64,000 nt of DNA from Nematostella vectensis. Its lineage: Eukaryota > Cnidaria > Anthozoa > Actiniaria > Edwardsiidae. Within the stretch, counting starts at the first letter, position 1, and each line of letters begins with the position of its first letter. The DNA is taken from assembly GCF_932526225.1 (NCBI RefSeq), contig NC_064043.1, positions 744,001-808,000 of the forward strand, written 5' to 3'. The translations under genes and the position numbers were made by a program. This document shows, one piece after another, positions 12,831-25,696 of this stretch. The notes under the pieces are model-generated. The model searched no databases, had not been told where the DNA came from, and saw nothing but the letters and a program-made list of their open reading frames with translations.

Positions 12831-15560
12831 CTAACTCGATTCCTTGGATAACTTGATTAAGTAGATTCTAACATAGAGCATAGCGCTCGATAGATTGATA
12901 TACCTTTTTTTCTGAGTATACTGTTTTATTTTTCCTAATGTTACTTTTTGGAATTTACATTCGGAAAAAAAAATATCGATTGTAACCTTTTGGAGGTTAC
13001 ACTCGCAAAACAAATTCCCGAATGTAACCCTGAAGCTTTTCCCGAATGTAACCTCCATTCCGATGGTGACTTTTCTTGGGATAGTTTACGATACCAATAG
13101 TATTAAAAGTAATTTTCATTACAATTCCCTTCAGCAATGCCACGTTAGTCTTTCGTTGCAGGCACTTGACTACTAACGCAGCGACCCGGGTTCGATTCCC
13201 GCTGATAGACTATTTTTTTTCTTTATTTTTTTTTTAAATATCGATACTTAATTATACTGTTTTTGGTGTGTCATGACATAAAAAGAAGGTATAGGGACAT
13301 TTTTTATGTACTCTCAGCATCTTTGATGTGCTCATGCTTTGTTCAGGATCCTGTACATATTCTATGCACAAAAAGAATTTATTAGATTCCTTGGATAACT
13401 TGATTAAGTAGATTCTAACATAGAGCATAGCGCTCGATAGATTGATATACCTTTTTTTCCGAGTATACTGTTTTATTTTTCCTAATAATACTTTTTGGAA
13501 TTTACATTCGGAAAAAAAATTATCGATTGTAACCTTTTGGAGGTTACACACGTAAAACAAATTCTCGAATGTAACCCTGAAGCTTTTCCCGAATGTAACC
13601 TCCAGTCCGATGGTGACTTTGCTTGGGATAGTTTACGATACCAATAGTATTAAAAGTAATTTTCATTACAATTCCCTTCAGCAATGCCACGTTAGTCTTT
13701 CCTTGCGGGCACTTGACTACTAACGCAGCTACCCGGGTTCGATTCCCGCTGATAGCCTTTTTTTTTTTGTTTTTTTTTTTTAAATATCGATACTTATTTA
13801 TACTGTTCTTGGTGTGTCATGACATAAAAAGAAGGTATAGGGACATTTTTATGTACTCTCAGCATCTTTGATGTGCTCATGCTTTGTTCAGGATCCTGTA
13901 CATATTTTATGCACACAAGAACTAACTAGATTCCTTGGATAACTTGATTAAGTAGATTCTAACATAGAGCATAGCGCTCGATAGATTGATATACCTTTTT
14001 TTCCGAGTATACTGTTTTATTTTTCCTAATGTTACTTTTTGGAATTTACATTCGGAAAAAATTATCGATTGTTACCTTTTGGAGGTTACACTCGTAAAAC
14101 AAATTCCCGAATGTAACCCTGAAGCTTTTCCCGAATGTAACCTCCAGTCCGATGGTGACTTTGCTTGGGATAGTTTACGATACCAATAGTATTAAAAGTA
14201 ATTTTCATTACAATTCCCTTCAGCAATGCCACGTTAGTCTTTCGTTGCGGGCACTTGACTACTAACGCAGCCACCCGGGTTCGATTCCTGCTGATAGCCT
14301 ATTTTTTTTTCTTTGTTTTTTTTTTTTAAATATCGATACTTAATTATACTGTTCTTGGTGTGTCATGACATTAAAAGAAGGTATAGGGACATTTTATGTA
14401 CTCTCAGCATCTTTGATGTGCTCATGCTTTGTTCAGGATCCTGTACATATTTTATGCACACAAGAACTAACTAGATTCCTTGGATAACTTGATTAAGTAG
14501 ACTCTAACATAGAGCATAGCGCTCGATAGATTGATATACCTTTTTGTCCGAGTATACTGTTTTATTTTTCCTAATGTTACTTTTTGGAATTTACAATCGG
14601 AAAAAAAATTATCGATTGTAACCTTTTGTAGGTTACACTCGTAAAACAAATTCCCGAATGTAACCCTGAAGCTTTTCCCGAATGTAACCTCCAGTCCGAT
14701 GGTGACTTTGCTTGGGATAGTTTACGATACCAATAGTATTAAAAGTAATTATAATTACAATTCCCTTCACCAATGCCACGTTAGTCTTTCGTTGCGGGCA
14801 CTTGACTACTAACGCAGCGACCCGGGTTCGATTCCCGCTGATAGCCTATTTTTTTTTTCTTTATTTTTTTTTTTAAATATCGATACTTAATTATACTGTT
14901 CTTGGTGTGTCATGACATTAAAAGAAGGTATAGGGACATTTTATGTACTCTCAGCATCTTTGATGTGCTCATGCTTTGTTCAGGATCCTGTACATATTTT
15001 ATGCACACAAGAACTAACTAGATTCCTTGGATAACTTGATTAAGTAGACTCTAACATAGAGCATAGCGCTCGATAGATTGATATACCTTTTTGTCCGAGT
15101 ATACTGTTTTATTTTTCCTAATGTTACTTTTTGGAATTTACATTCGGAAAAAAAATTATCGATTGTAACCTTTTGTAGGTTACACTCGTAAAACAAATTC
15201 CCGAATGTAACCCTGAAGCTTTTCCCGAATGTAACCTCCAGTCCGATGGTGACTTTGCTTGGGATAGTTTACGATACCAATAGTATTAAAAGTAATTATA
15301 ATTACAATTCCCTTCACCAATGCCACGTTAGTCTTTCGTTGCGGGCACTTGACTACTAACGCAGCGACCCGGGTTCGATTCCCGCTGATAGCCTATTTTT
15401 TTTTTCTATATTTTTTTTTTAAATATCGATACTTAATTAAACTGTTCTTGGTGTGTCATGACATAAAAAGAAGGTATAGGGACATTTTTATGTACTCTCA
15501 GCATCTTTGATGTGCTCATGCTTTGTTCAGGATCCTGTACATATTTTATGCACAAAAGAA

Positions 15561-15790
15561 CTAACTAGATTGCTTGACTTGACTACTATTGCAGCGACCC
15601 GGGTTCGATTCCCGCTGATAGCCTAATTTTTTTTCTTTATGTTTTTTTTTAAATATCGATACTTAATTATACTGTTCTTGGTGTGTCATGACATAAAAAG
15701 AAGGTATAGTGACATTTTTATGTACTCTCAGCATCTTTGATGTGCTCATGCTTTGTTCAGGATCCTGTACATATTTTATGCACACAAAAA
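15561..15790 (+). repeat. Short monomer, 230 bp (GCTTG subtype)
   Basis: Partner of 9953 in HOR copy 2, with TATAGTGACATT in place of TATAGGGACATT. Confidence 0.9.
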
Positions 15791-16884
15791 CTAACTAGAT
15801 TCCTTGTATAACTTGATTGAGAAGATTCTAACATAGAGCATAGCGCTCGATAGATTGATATACCTATTTTTTCCGAGTATACTGTTTTATTTTTCCTAAT
15901 GTTACTTTTTGGAATTTACATTCGGAAAAAACATTATCGATTGTAACCTTATGGAGGTTACACTCGTAAAACAAATTCCCGAATGTAACCCTGAAGCTTT
16001 TCCCGAATGTAACCTCCAGTCCGATGTTGACTTTGCTTGGGATAGTTTACGATACCAATAGTATTAAAAGTAATTTTAATTACAATTCCCTTCAGCAATG
16101 CCACGTTAGTCTTTCGTTGCGGGCACTTGACTACTAACGCAGCGACCCGGGTTCGATTCCCGCTGATAGCCTATTTTTTTTCTTTATTTTTTTTTAAATA
16201 TCGATACTTAATTATACTGTTCTTGGTGTGTCATGACATAAAAAAAAGGTATAGGAACATTTTTATGTACTCTCATCATCTTTGATGTGCTCATGCTTTG
16301 TTCAGGATCCTGTACATATTTTATGCACACAAGAACTAACTAGATTCCTTGGATAACTTGATTAAGTAGATTCTAACATAGAGCATAGCGCTCGATAGAT
16401 TGATATACCTTTTTTTCCGAGTATACTGTTTTATTTTTCCTAATGTTACTTTTTGGAATTTACATTCGAAAAAAAAATTATCGATTGTAACCTTTTGGAG
16501 GTTACACTCGTAAAACAAATTCCCGAATGTAACCCTGAAGCTTTTCCCGAATGTAACCTCCAGTCCGATGGTGACTTTGCTTGGGATAGTTTACGATACC
16601 AATAATATTTATAGTAATTTTCATTACAATTCCCTTCAGCAATGCCACGTTAGTCTTTCGTTGCGGGCACTTGACTACTAACGCAGCGACCCGGGTTCGA
16701 TTCCCGCTGATAGCCTATTTTTTTTTTTTCTATATTTTTTTTTTAAATATCGATACTTAATTAAACTGTTCTTGGTGTGTCATGACATAAAAAGAAGGTA
16801 TAGGGACATTTTTATGTACTCTCAGCATTTTTGATGTGCTCATGCTTTGTTCAGGATCCTGTACATATTTTATGCACAAAAGAA

Positions 16885-17115
16885 CTAACTAGATTGCTTG
16901 ACTTGACTACTATTGCAGCGACCCGGGTTCGATTCACGCTGATAGCCTAATGTTTTTTCTTTATGTTTTTTTTTTAAATATCGATACTTAATTATACTGT
17001 TCTTGGTGTGTCATGACAAAAAAAGAAGGTATAGGGACATTTTTATGTACTCTCAGCATCTTTGATGTGCTCATGCTTTGTTCAGGATCCTGTACATATT
17101 TTATGCACACAAAAA
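16885..17115 (+). repeat. Short monomer, 231 bp (GCTTG subtype, GATTCAC)
   Basis: Box B ends in GATTCACGC, breaking its last base and a T-stem pair. The palindrome is followed by AAAAAAAGAAGG. Confidence 0.9.
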
Positions 17116-18208
17116 CTAACTAGATTCCTTGGATAACTTGATTAAGAAGATTCTAACATAGAGCATAGCGCTCGATAGATTGATATACCTATTTTTTCCG
17201 AGTATACTGTTTTATTTTTCCTAATGTTACTTTTTGGAATTTACATTCGGAAAAAACATTATCGATTGTAACCTTATGGAGGTTACACTCGTAAAACAAA
17301 TTCCCGAATGTAACCCTGAAGCTTTTCCCGAATGTAACCTCCAGTCCGATGGTGACTTTGCTTGGGATAGTTTACGATACCAATAGTATTAAAAGTAATT
17401 TTCATTACAATTCCCTTCAGCAATGCCACGTTAGTCTTTCGTTGCGGGCACTTGACTACTAACGCAGCGACCCGGGTTCGATTCCCGCTGATAGCCTATT
17501 TTTTTTCTTTTTTTTTTTTTAAATATCGATACTTAATTATACTGTTCTTGGTGTGTCATGACATAAAAAAAAGGTATAGGGACATTTTTATGTACTCTCA
17601 GCATCTTTGATGTGCTCATGCTTTGTTCAGGATCCTGTACATATTTTATGCACACAAGAACTAACTAGATTCCTTGGATAACTTGATTAAGTAGATTCTA
17701 ACATAGAGCATAGCGCTCGATAGATTGATATACCTTTTTTTCCGAGTATACTGTTTTATTTTTCCTAATGTTACTTTTTGGAATTTACATTCGAAAAAAA
17801 AATTATCGATTGTAACCTTTTGGAGGTTACACTCGTAAAACAAATTCCCGAATGTAACCCTGAAGCTTTTCCCGAATGTAACCTCCAGTCCGATGGTGAC
17901 TTTGCTTGGGATAGTTTACGATACCAATAGTATTTATAGTAATTTTCATTACAATTCCCTTCAGCAATGCCACGTTAGTCTTTCGTTGCGGGCACTTGAC
18001 TACTAACGCAGCGACCCGGGTTCGATTCCCGCTGATAGCCTATTTTTTTTTTCTATATTTTTTTTTTTAAATATCGATACTTAATTAAACTGTTCTTGGT
18101 GTGTCATGACATAAAAAGAAGGTATAGGGACATTTTTATGTACTCTCAGCATCTTTGATGTTCTCATGCTTTGTTCAGGATCCTGTACATATTTTATGCA
18201 CAAAAGAA

Positions 18209-18439
18209 CTAACTAGATTGCTTGACTTGACTACTATTGCAGCGACCCGGGTTCGATTCACGCTGATAGCCTACTTTTTTTTCTTTATGTTTTTTTTTTA
18301 AATATCGATACTTAATTATACTGTTCTTGGTGTGTCATGACAAAAAAAGAAGGTATAGGGACATTTTTATGTACTCTCAGCATCTTTGATGTGCTCATGC
18401 TTTGTTCAGGATCCTGTACATATTTTATGCACACAAAAA
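18209..18439 (+). repeat. Short monomer, 231 bp (GCTTG subtype, GATTCAC)
   Basis: Carries GATTCACGC and CCTACTTTTTT after the module; part of the rearranged HOR copy. Confidence 0.9.
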
Positions 18440-18988
18440 CTAACTAGATTCCTTGGATAACTTGATTAAGAAGATTCTAACATAGAGCATAGCGCTCGAT
18501 AGATTGATATACCTATTTTTTCCGAGTATACTGTTTTATTTTTCCTAATGTTACTTTTTGGAATTTACATTCGAAAAAAAAATTATCGATTGTAACCTTT
18601 TGGAGGTTACACTCGTAAAACAAATTCCCGAATGTAACCCTGAAGCTTTTCCCGAATGTAACCTCCAGTCCGATGGTGACTTTGCTTGGGATAGTTTACG
18701 ATACCAATAGTATTTATAGTAATTTTCATTACAATTCCCTTCAGCAATGCCACGTTAGTCTTTCGTTGCGGGCACTTGACTACTAACGCAGCGACCCGGG
18801 TTCGATTCCCGCTGATAGCCTATTTTTTTTTTTCTATATTTTTTTTTTAAATATCGATACTTAATTAAACTGTTCTTGGTGTGTCATGACATAAAAAGAA
18901 GGTATAGGGACATTTTTATGTACTCTCAGCATCTTTGATGTGCTCATGCTTTGTTCAGGATCCTGTACATATTTTATGCACAAAAGAA
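18440..18988 (+). repeat. Hybrid monomer (unequal exchange)
   Basis: The left part carries markers of the third HOR monomer (ACACAAAAAC, AAGAAGATTC, CCTATTTTTTCC). The right part carries those of the first (TTCGAAAAAAAA, CCTTTTGGAGG, AGTATTTATAG). The switch lies between about 18522 and 18574. The local HOR copy therefore reads full, short, hybrid, short, full. Confidence 0.85.
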
Positions 18989-19219
18989 CTAACTAGATTG
19001 CTTGACTTGACTACTATTGCAGCGACCCGGGTTCGATTCACGCTGATAGCCTAATTTTTTTTCTTTATGTTTTTTTTTTAAATATCGATACTTAATTATA
19101 CTGTTCTTGGTGTGTCATGACAAAAAAAGAAGGTATAGGGACATTTTTATGTACTCTCAGCATCTTTGATGTGCTCATGCTTTGTTCAGGATCCTGTACA
19201 TATTTTATGCACACAAAAA
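18989..19219 (+). repeat. Short monomer, 231 bp (GCTTG subtype, GATTCAC)
   Basis: Carries GATTCACGC. It lies only 780 bp after the previous short unit because one full monomer is missing between them. Confidence 0.9.
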
Positions 19220-20311
19220 CTAACTAGATTCCTTGGATAACTTGATTAAGAAGATTCTAACATAGAGCATAGCGCTCGATAGATTGATATACCTATTTTT
19301 TCCGAGTATACTGTTTTATTTTTCCTAATGTTACTTTTTGGAATTTACATTCGGAAAAAACATTATCGATTGTAACCTTATGGAGGTTACACTCGTAAAA
19401 CAAATTCCCGAATGTAACCCTGAAGCTTTTCCCGAATGTAACCTCCAGTCCGATGGTGACTTTGCTTGGGATAGTTTACGATACCAATAGTATTAAAAGT
19501 AATTTTCATTACAATTCCCTTCAGCAATGCCACGTTAGTCTTTCGTTGCGGGCACTTGACTACTAACGCAGCGACCCGGGTTCGATTCCCGCTGATAGCC
19601 TATTTTTTTTCTTTATTTTTTTTTAAATATCGATACTTAATTATACTGTTCTTGGTGTGTCATGACATAAAAAAAAGGTATAGGGACATTTTTATGTACT
19701 CTCAGCATCTTTGATGTGCTCATGCTTTGTTCAGGATCCTGTACATATTTTATGCACACAAGAACTAACTAGATTCCTTGGATAACTTGATTAAGTAGAT
19801 TCTAACATAGAGCATAGCGCTCGATAGATTGATATACCTTTTTTTCCGAGTATACTGTTTTATTTTTCCTAATGTTACTTTTTGGAATTTACATTCGAAA
19901 AAAAAATTATCGATTGTAACCTTTTGGAGGTTACACTCGTAAAACAAATTCCCGAATGTAACCCTGAAGCTTTTCCCGAATGTAACCTCCAGTCCGATGG
20001 TGACTTTGCTTGGGATAGTTTACGATACCAATAGTATTTATAGTAATTTTCATTACAATTCCCTTCAGCAATGCCACGTTAGTCTTTCGTTGCGGGCACT
20101 TGACTACTAACGCAGCGACCCGGGTTCGATTCCCGCTGATAGCCTATTTTTTTTTTCTATATTTTGTTTTTAAATATCGATACTTAATTAAACTGTTCTT
20201 GGTGTGTCATGACATAAAAAGAAGGTATAGGGACATTTTTATGTACTCTCAGCATTTTTGATGTGCTCATGCTTTGTTCAGGATCCTGTACATATTTTAT
20301 GCACAAAAGAA

Positions 20312-20542
20312 CTAACTAGATTGCTTGACTTGACTACTATTGCAGCGACCCGGGTTCGATTCACGCTGATAGCCTAATTTTTTTTCTTTATGTTTTTTTT
20401 TTAAATATCGATACTTAATTATACTGTTCTTGGTGTGTCATGACATAAAAAGAAGGTATAGGGACATTTTTATGTACTCTCAGCATCTTTGATGTGCTCA
20501 TGCTTTGTTCAGGATCCTGTACATATTTTATGCACACAAAAA
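20312..20542 (+). repeat. Short monomer, 231 bp (GCTTG subtype, GATTCAC)
   Basis: Carries GATTCACGC but the normal ATAAAAAGAAGG after the palindrome. Confidence 0.9.
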
Positions 20543-23500
20543 CTAACTAGATTCCTTGGATAACTTGATTAAGAAGATTCTAACATAGAGCATAGCGCTC
20601 GATAGATTGATATACCTATTTTTTCCGAGTATACTGTTTTATTTTTCCTAATGTTACTTTTTGGAATTTACATTCGGAAAAAACATTATCGATTGTAACC
20701 TTATGGAGGTTACACTCGTAAAACAAATTCCCGAATGTAACCCTGAAGCTTTTCACGAATGTAACCTCCAGTCCGATGGTGACTTTGCTTGGGATAGTTT
20801 ACGATACCAATAGTATTAAAAGTAATTTTCATTACAATTCCCTTCAGCAATGCCACGTTAGTCTTTCGTTGCGGGCACTTGACTACTAACGCAGCGACCC
20901 GGGTTCGATTCCCGCTGATAGCCTATTTTTTTTCTTTATTTTTTTTTAAATATCGATACTTAATTATACTGTTCTTGGTGTGTCATGACATAAAAAAAAG
21001 GTATAGGAACATTTTTATGTACTCTCAGCATCTTTGATGTGCTCATGCTTTGTTCAGGATCCTGTACATATTTTATGCACACAAGAACTAACTAGATTCC
21101 TTGGATAACTTGATTAAGTAGATTCTAACATAGAGCATAGCGCTCGATAGATTGATATACCTTTTTTTCCGAGTATACTGTTTTATTTTTCCTAATGTTA
21201 CTTTTTGGAATTTACATTCGAAAAAAAAGTTATCGATTGTAACCTTTTGGAGGTTACACTCGTAAAACAAATTCCCGAATGTAACCCTGAAGCTTTTCCC
21301 GAATGTAACCTCCAGTCCGATGGTGACTTTGCTTGGGATAGTTTACGATACCAATAGTATTTATAGTAATTTTCATTACAATTCCCTTCAGCAATGCCAC
21401 GTTAGTCTTTCGTTGCGGGCACTTGACTACTAACGCAGCAACCCGGGTTCGATTCCCGCTGATAGCCTATTTTTTTTTCTTTGTTTTTTTTTTTTAAATA
21501 TCGATACTTAATTATACTGTTCTTGGTGTGTCATGACATAAAAAGAAGGTATAGGGACATTTTTATGTAATCTCGGCATATTTGATGTGCTCATGCTTTG
21601 TTCAGGATCCTGTACATATTTTATGCACAGAAGAACTAACTAGATTCCTTGGATAACTTGATTAAGTAGATTCTAACATAGAGCAAAGCGCTCGATAGAT
21701 TGATATACCTTTTTTCCCGAGTATACTGTTTTATTTCTCCTAATGTTACTTTTTGGAATTTACATTCGGAAAAAAAATTATCGATTGTAACCTTTTGGAG
21801 GTTACACTCGTAAAACAAATTCCCGAATGTAACCCTGAAGCTTTTCCCGAATGTAACCTCCAGTCCGATGGTGACTTTGCTTGGGATAGTTTACGATACC
21901 AATAGTATTAAAAGTAATTTTCATTACAATTCCCTTCAGCAATGCCACGTTAGTCTTTCGTTGCGGGCACTTGACTACTAACGCAGCAACCCGGGTTCGA
22001 TTCCCGCTGATAGCCTATTTTTTTTTCTTTGTTTTTTTTTTTTAAATATCGATACTTAATTATACTGTTCTTGGTGTGTCATGACATAAAAAGAAGGTAT
22101 AGGGACATTTTTATGTACTCTCGGCATATTTGATGTGCTCATGCTTTGTTCAGGATCCTGTACATATTTTATGCACAGAAGAACTAACTAGATTCCTTGG
22201 ATAACTTGATTAAGTAGATTCTAACATAGAGCAAAGCGCTCGATAGATTGATATACCTTTTTTCCCGAGTATACTGTTTTATTTCTCCTAATGTTACTTT
22301 TTGGAATTTACATTCGGAAAAAAAATTATCGATTGTAACCTTTTGGAGGTTACACTCGTAAAACAAATTCCCGAATGTAACCCTGAAGCTTTTCCCGAAT
22401 GTAACCTCCAGTCCGATGGTGACTTTGCTTGGGATAGTTTACGATACCAATAGGATTAAAAGTAATTTTTCATTACAATTCCCTTTAGCAATGCCACGTT
22501 AGTCTTTCGTTGCGGGCACTTGACTACTAACGCAGCGACCCGGGTTCGATTTCCGCTGATAGCCTATTTTTTTTTTCTTAATTTTTTTTTATATATCGAT
22601 ACTTAATTATACTGTTCTTGGTGTGTCATGACATAAAAAGAAGGTATAGGGACATTTTCATGTACTCTCAGCATCTTTGATGTGCTCATGCTTTGTTCAG
22701 GATCCTGTACATATTTTATGCACACAAGAACTAACTAGATTCCTTGGATAACTTGATTAAGTAGATTCTAACATAGAGCATAGCGCTCGATAGATTGATA
22801 TACCTTTTTTTCCGAGTATACTGTTTTATTTTTTCCTAATGTTACTTTTTGGAATTTACATTCGAAAAAAATTATCGATTGTAACCTTTTGGAGGTTACA
22901 CTAGTAAAAAAAAATTCCCGAATGTAACCCTGAAGCTTTTCCCGAATGTAACCTCCAGTCCGATGGTGACTTTGCTTGGGATAGTTTACGATACCAATAG
23001 TATTAAAAGTAATTTTCATTACAATCCCCTTCAGCAATGCCACGTTAGTCTTTCGTTGCGGGCACTTGACTACTAACGCAGCGACCCGGGTTCGATTCCC
23101 GCTGATAGCCTATTTTTTTTTCCTTATTTTTTTTTTAAATATCGATACTTAATTATACTGTTATTGGTGTGTCATGACATAAAAAAAGGTATAGGGACAT
23201 TTTTATGTACTCTCAGCATCTTTGATGTGCTCATGCTTTGTTCAGGATCCTGTACATATTTTATGCACACAAGAACTAACTAGATTCCTTGGATAACTTG
23301 ATTAAGTAGATTCTAACATAGAGCATAGCGCTCGATAGATTGATATACCTTTTTTTCCGAGTATACTGTTTTATTTTTCCTAATGTTACTTTTTGGAATT
23401 TACATTCGGAAAAAAAATCATCGATTGTAACCTTTTGGAGGTTACACTCGTAAAACAAATTCCCGAATGTAACCCTGAAGCTTTTCCCTAATGTAACCTC

Positions 23501-24372
23501 CAGTCCGATGGTGACTTTGCTTGGGATAGTTTACGATACCAATAGTATTAAAAGTAATTTTTCATTACAATTCCCTTCAGCAATGCCACGTTAGTCTTTC
23601 GTTGCGGGCACTTGACTACTAACGCAGCCACCCGGGTTCGATTCCCGCTGATAGCCTAATTTTTTTTCTTTATTTTTTTTTTTAAATATCGATACTTAAT
23701 AATACTGTTCTTGGTGTGTCATGACATAAAAAGAAGGTATAGGGACATTTTTATGTACTCTCAGCATCTTTGATGTGCTCATGCTTTGTTCAGGATCTTG
23801 TATATAATTTATGCACACAAGAACTAACTAGATTCCTTGAATAACTTGATTAAGTAGATTCTAACATAGAGCATAGCGCTCGATAGATTGATATACCTTT
23901 TTTTCCGAGTATACTGTTTTATTTTTCCAAATGTTACTTTTTGGGATTTACATTCGGAAAAAAAAAATATCGATTGTAACCTTTTGGAGGTTACACTCGT
24001 AAAACAAATTCCCGAATGTAACCCTGAAGCTTTTCCCGAATGTAACCTCCAGTCCGATGGTGACTTTGCTTGGGATAGTTTACGATACCAATAGTATTAA
24101 AAGTAATTATCATTACAATTCCCTTCACCAATGCCACGTTAGTCTTTCGTTGCGGGCACTTGACTACTAACGCAGCGACCCGGGTTCGATTCCCGCTGAT
24201 AGCTTTTTTTTTTTTTCTATATTTTTTTTTTTAAATATCGATACTTAATTAAACTGTTCTTGGTGTGTCATGACATAAAAAGAAGGTATAGGGACATTTT
24301 TATGTACTCTCAGCATCTTTGATGTGCTCATGCTTTGTTCAGGATCCTGTACATATTTTATGCACAAAAGAA

Positions 24373-24602
24373 CTAACTAGATTGCTTGACTTGACTACTA
24401 TTGCAGCGACCCGGGTTCGATTCCCGCTGATAGCCTAATTTTTTTTCTTTATGTTTTTTTTTAAATATCGATACTTAATTATACTGTTCTTGGTGTGTCA
24501 TGACATAAAAAGAAGGTATAGGGACATTTTTATGTACTCTCAGCATCTTTGATGTGCTCATGCTTTGTTCAGGATCCTGTACATATTTTATGCACACAAA
24601 AA
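24373..24602 (+). repeat. Short monomer, 230 bp (GCTTG subtype)
   Basis: Has an intact GATTCCCGC box B, like 9953. The unit before it carries CTTCACCAATG, again like the unit before 9953. Confidence 0.9.
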
Positions 24603-25147
24603 CTAACTAGATTCCTTGGATAACTTGATTAAGAAGATTCTAACATAGAGCATAGCGCTCGATAGATTGATATACCTATTTTTTCCGAGTATACTGTTTT
24701 ATTTTTCCTAATGTTACTTTTTGGAATTTACATTCGGAAAAAACATTATCGATTGTAACCTTATGGAGGTTACACTCGTAAAACAAATTCCCTAATGTAA
24801 CCCTGAAGCTTTTCCCGAATGTAACCTCCAGTCCGATGGTGACTTTGCTTGGGATAGTTTACGATACCAATAGTATTAAAAGTAATTTTCACTACAATTC
24901 CCTTCAGCAATGCCACGTTAGTCTTTCGTTGCGGGCACTTGACTACTAACGCAGCGACCCGGGTTCGATTCCCGCTGATAGCCTATTTATTTTTTTTATT
25001 TTTTTTTAAATATCGATACTTAATTATACTGTTCTTGGTGTGTCATGACATAAAAAAAAGGTATAGGGACATTTTTATGTACTCTCAGCATCTTTGATGT
25101 GCTCATGCTTTGTTCAGGATCCTGTACATATTTTATGCACACAAGAA

Positions 25148-25696
25148 CTAACTAGATTCCTTGGATAACTTGATTAAGTAGATTCTAACATAGAGCATAG
25201 CGCTCGATAGATTGATATACCTTTTTTTCCGAGTATACTGTTTTATTTTTTCCTAATGTTACTTTTTGGAATTTACATTCGAAAAAAAAATTATCGATTG
25301 TAACCTTTTGGAGGTTACACTCGTAAAACAAATTCCCGAATGTAACCCTGAAGCTTTTCCCGAATGTAACCTCCAGTCCGATGGTGACTTTGCTTGGGAT
25401 AGTTTACGATACCAATAGTATTTATAGTAATTTTTATTACAATTCCCTTCAGCAATGCCACGTTAGTCTTTCGTTGCGGGCACTTGACTACTAACGCAGC
25501 GACCCGGGTTCGATTCACGCTGATAGCCTAATTTTTTTTCTTTATGTTTTTATTTTAAATATCGATACTTAATTATACTGTTCTTGGTGTGTCATGACAT
25601 AAAAAGAAGGTATAGGGACATTTTTATGTACTCTCAGCATCTTTGATGTGCTCATGCTTTGTTCAGGATCCTGTACATATTTTATGCACACAAAAA
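25148..25696 (+). repeat. Hybrid monomer, switch inside tRNA-like module
   Basis: Up to ACTAACGCAGC it is the TTCGAAAAAAAA / AGTATTTATAG monomer. From GATTCACGCTG onward it has the tail of a short unit (CCTAATTTTTTTTC, TTTATG), and the next unit starts after ACACAAAAAC. The switch falls within about 25495-25516, over box B. This fused what would be a full and a short unit into one 549-bp unit. Confidence 0.85.

Larger units (their letters stand above)
12049..16335 (+). repeat. Array region 3, ~5,060-bp HOR copy 2
   Basis: Unit starts are 12049, 12597 (short), 12831, 13378, 13922, 14467, 15014, 15561 (short) and 15791. They match 6989 onwards at 5,059-5,062 bp until 14467. The TTTTGTAGGTTAC monomer is then present twice (14467 and 15014), so later units sit 5,607 bp from their partners (10729 against 16336). 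The extra copy is a single-monomer tandem duplication of 547 bp; both copies share ATAATTACAATTCCC and CTTCACCAATG. Confidence 0.88.
16336..21635 (+). repeat. Array region 4, ~1,325-bp HOR
   Basis: Unit starts are 16336, 16885 (short), 17116, 17661, 18209 (short), 18440 (hybrid), 18989 (short), 19220, 19765, 20312 (short), 20543 and 21088. The HOR is a full monomer with TTCGAAAAAAAA and AGTATTTATAG, then a short unit, then a full monomer with AAGAAGATTC, CCTATTTTTTCC, ACATTATCG and CCTTATGGAGG. It lasts 1,325 bp in 16336-17660 and 1,323 bp in 19765-21087, and is rearranged between them. The same triplet also begins at 10729. Confidence 0.88.
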
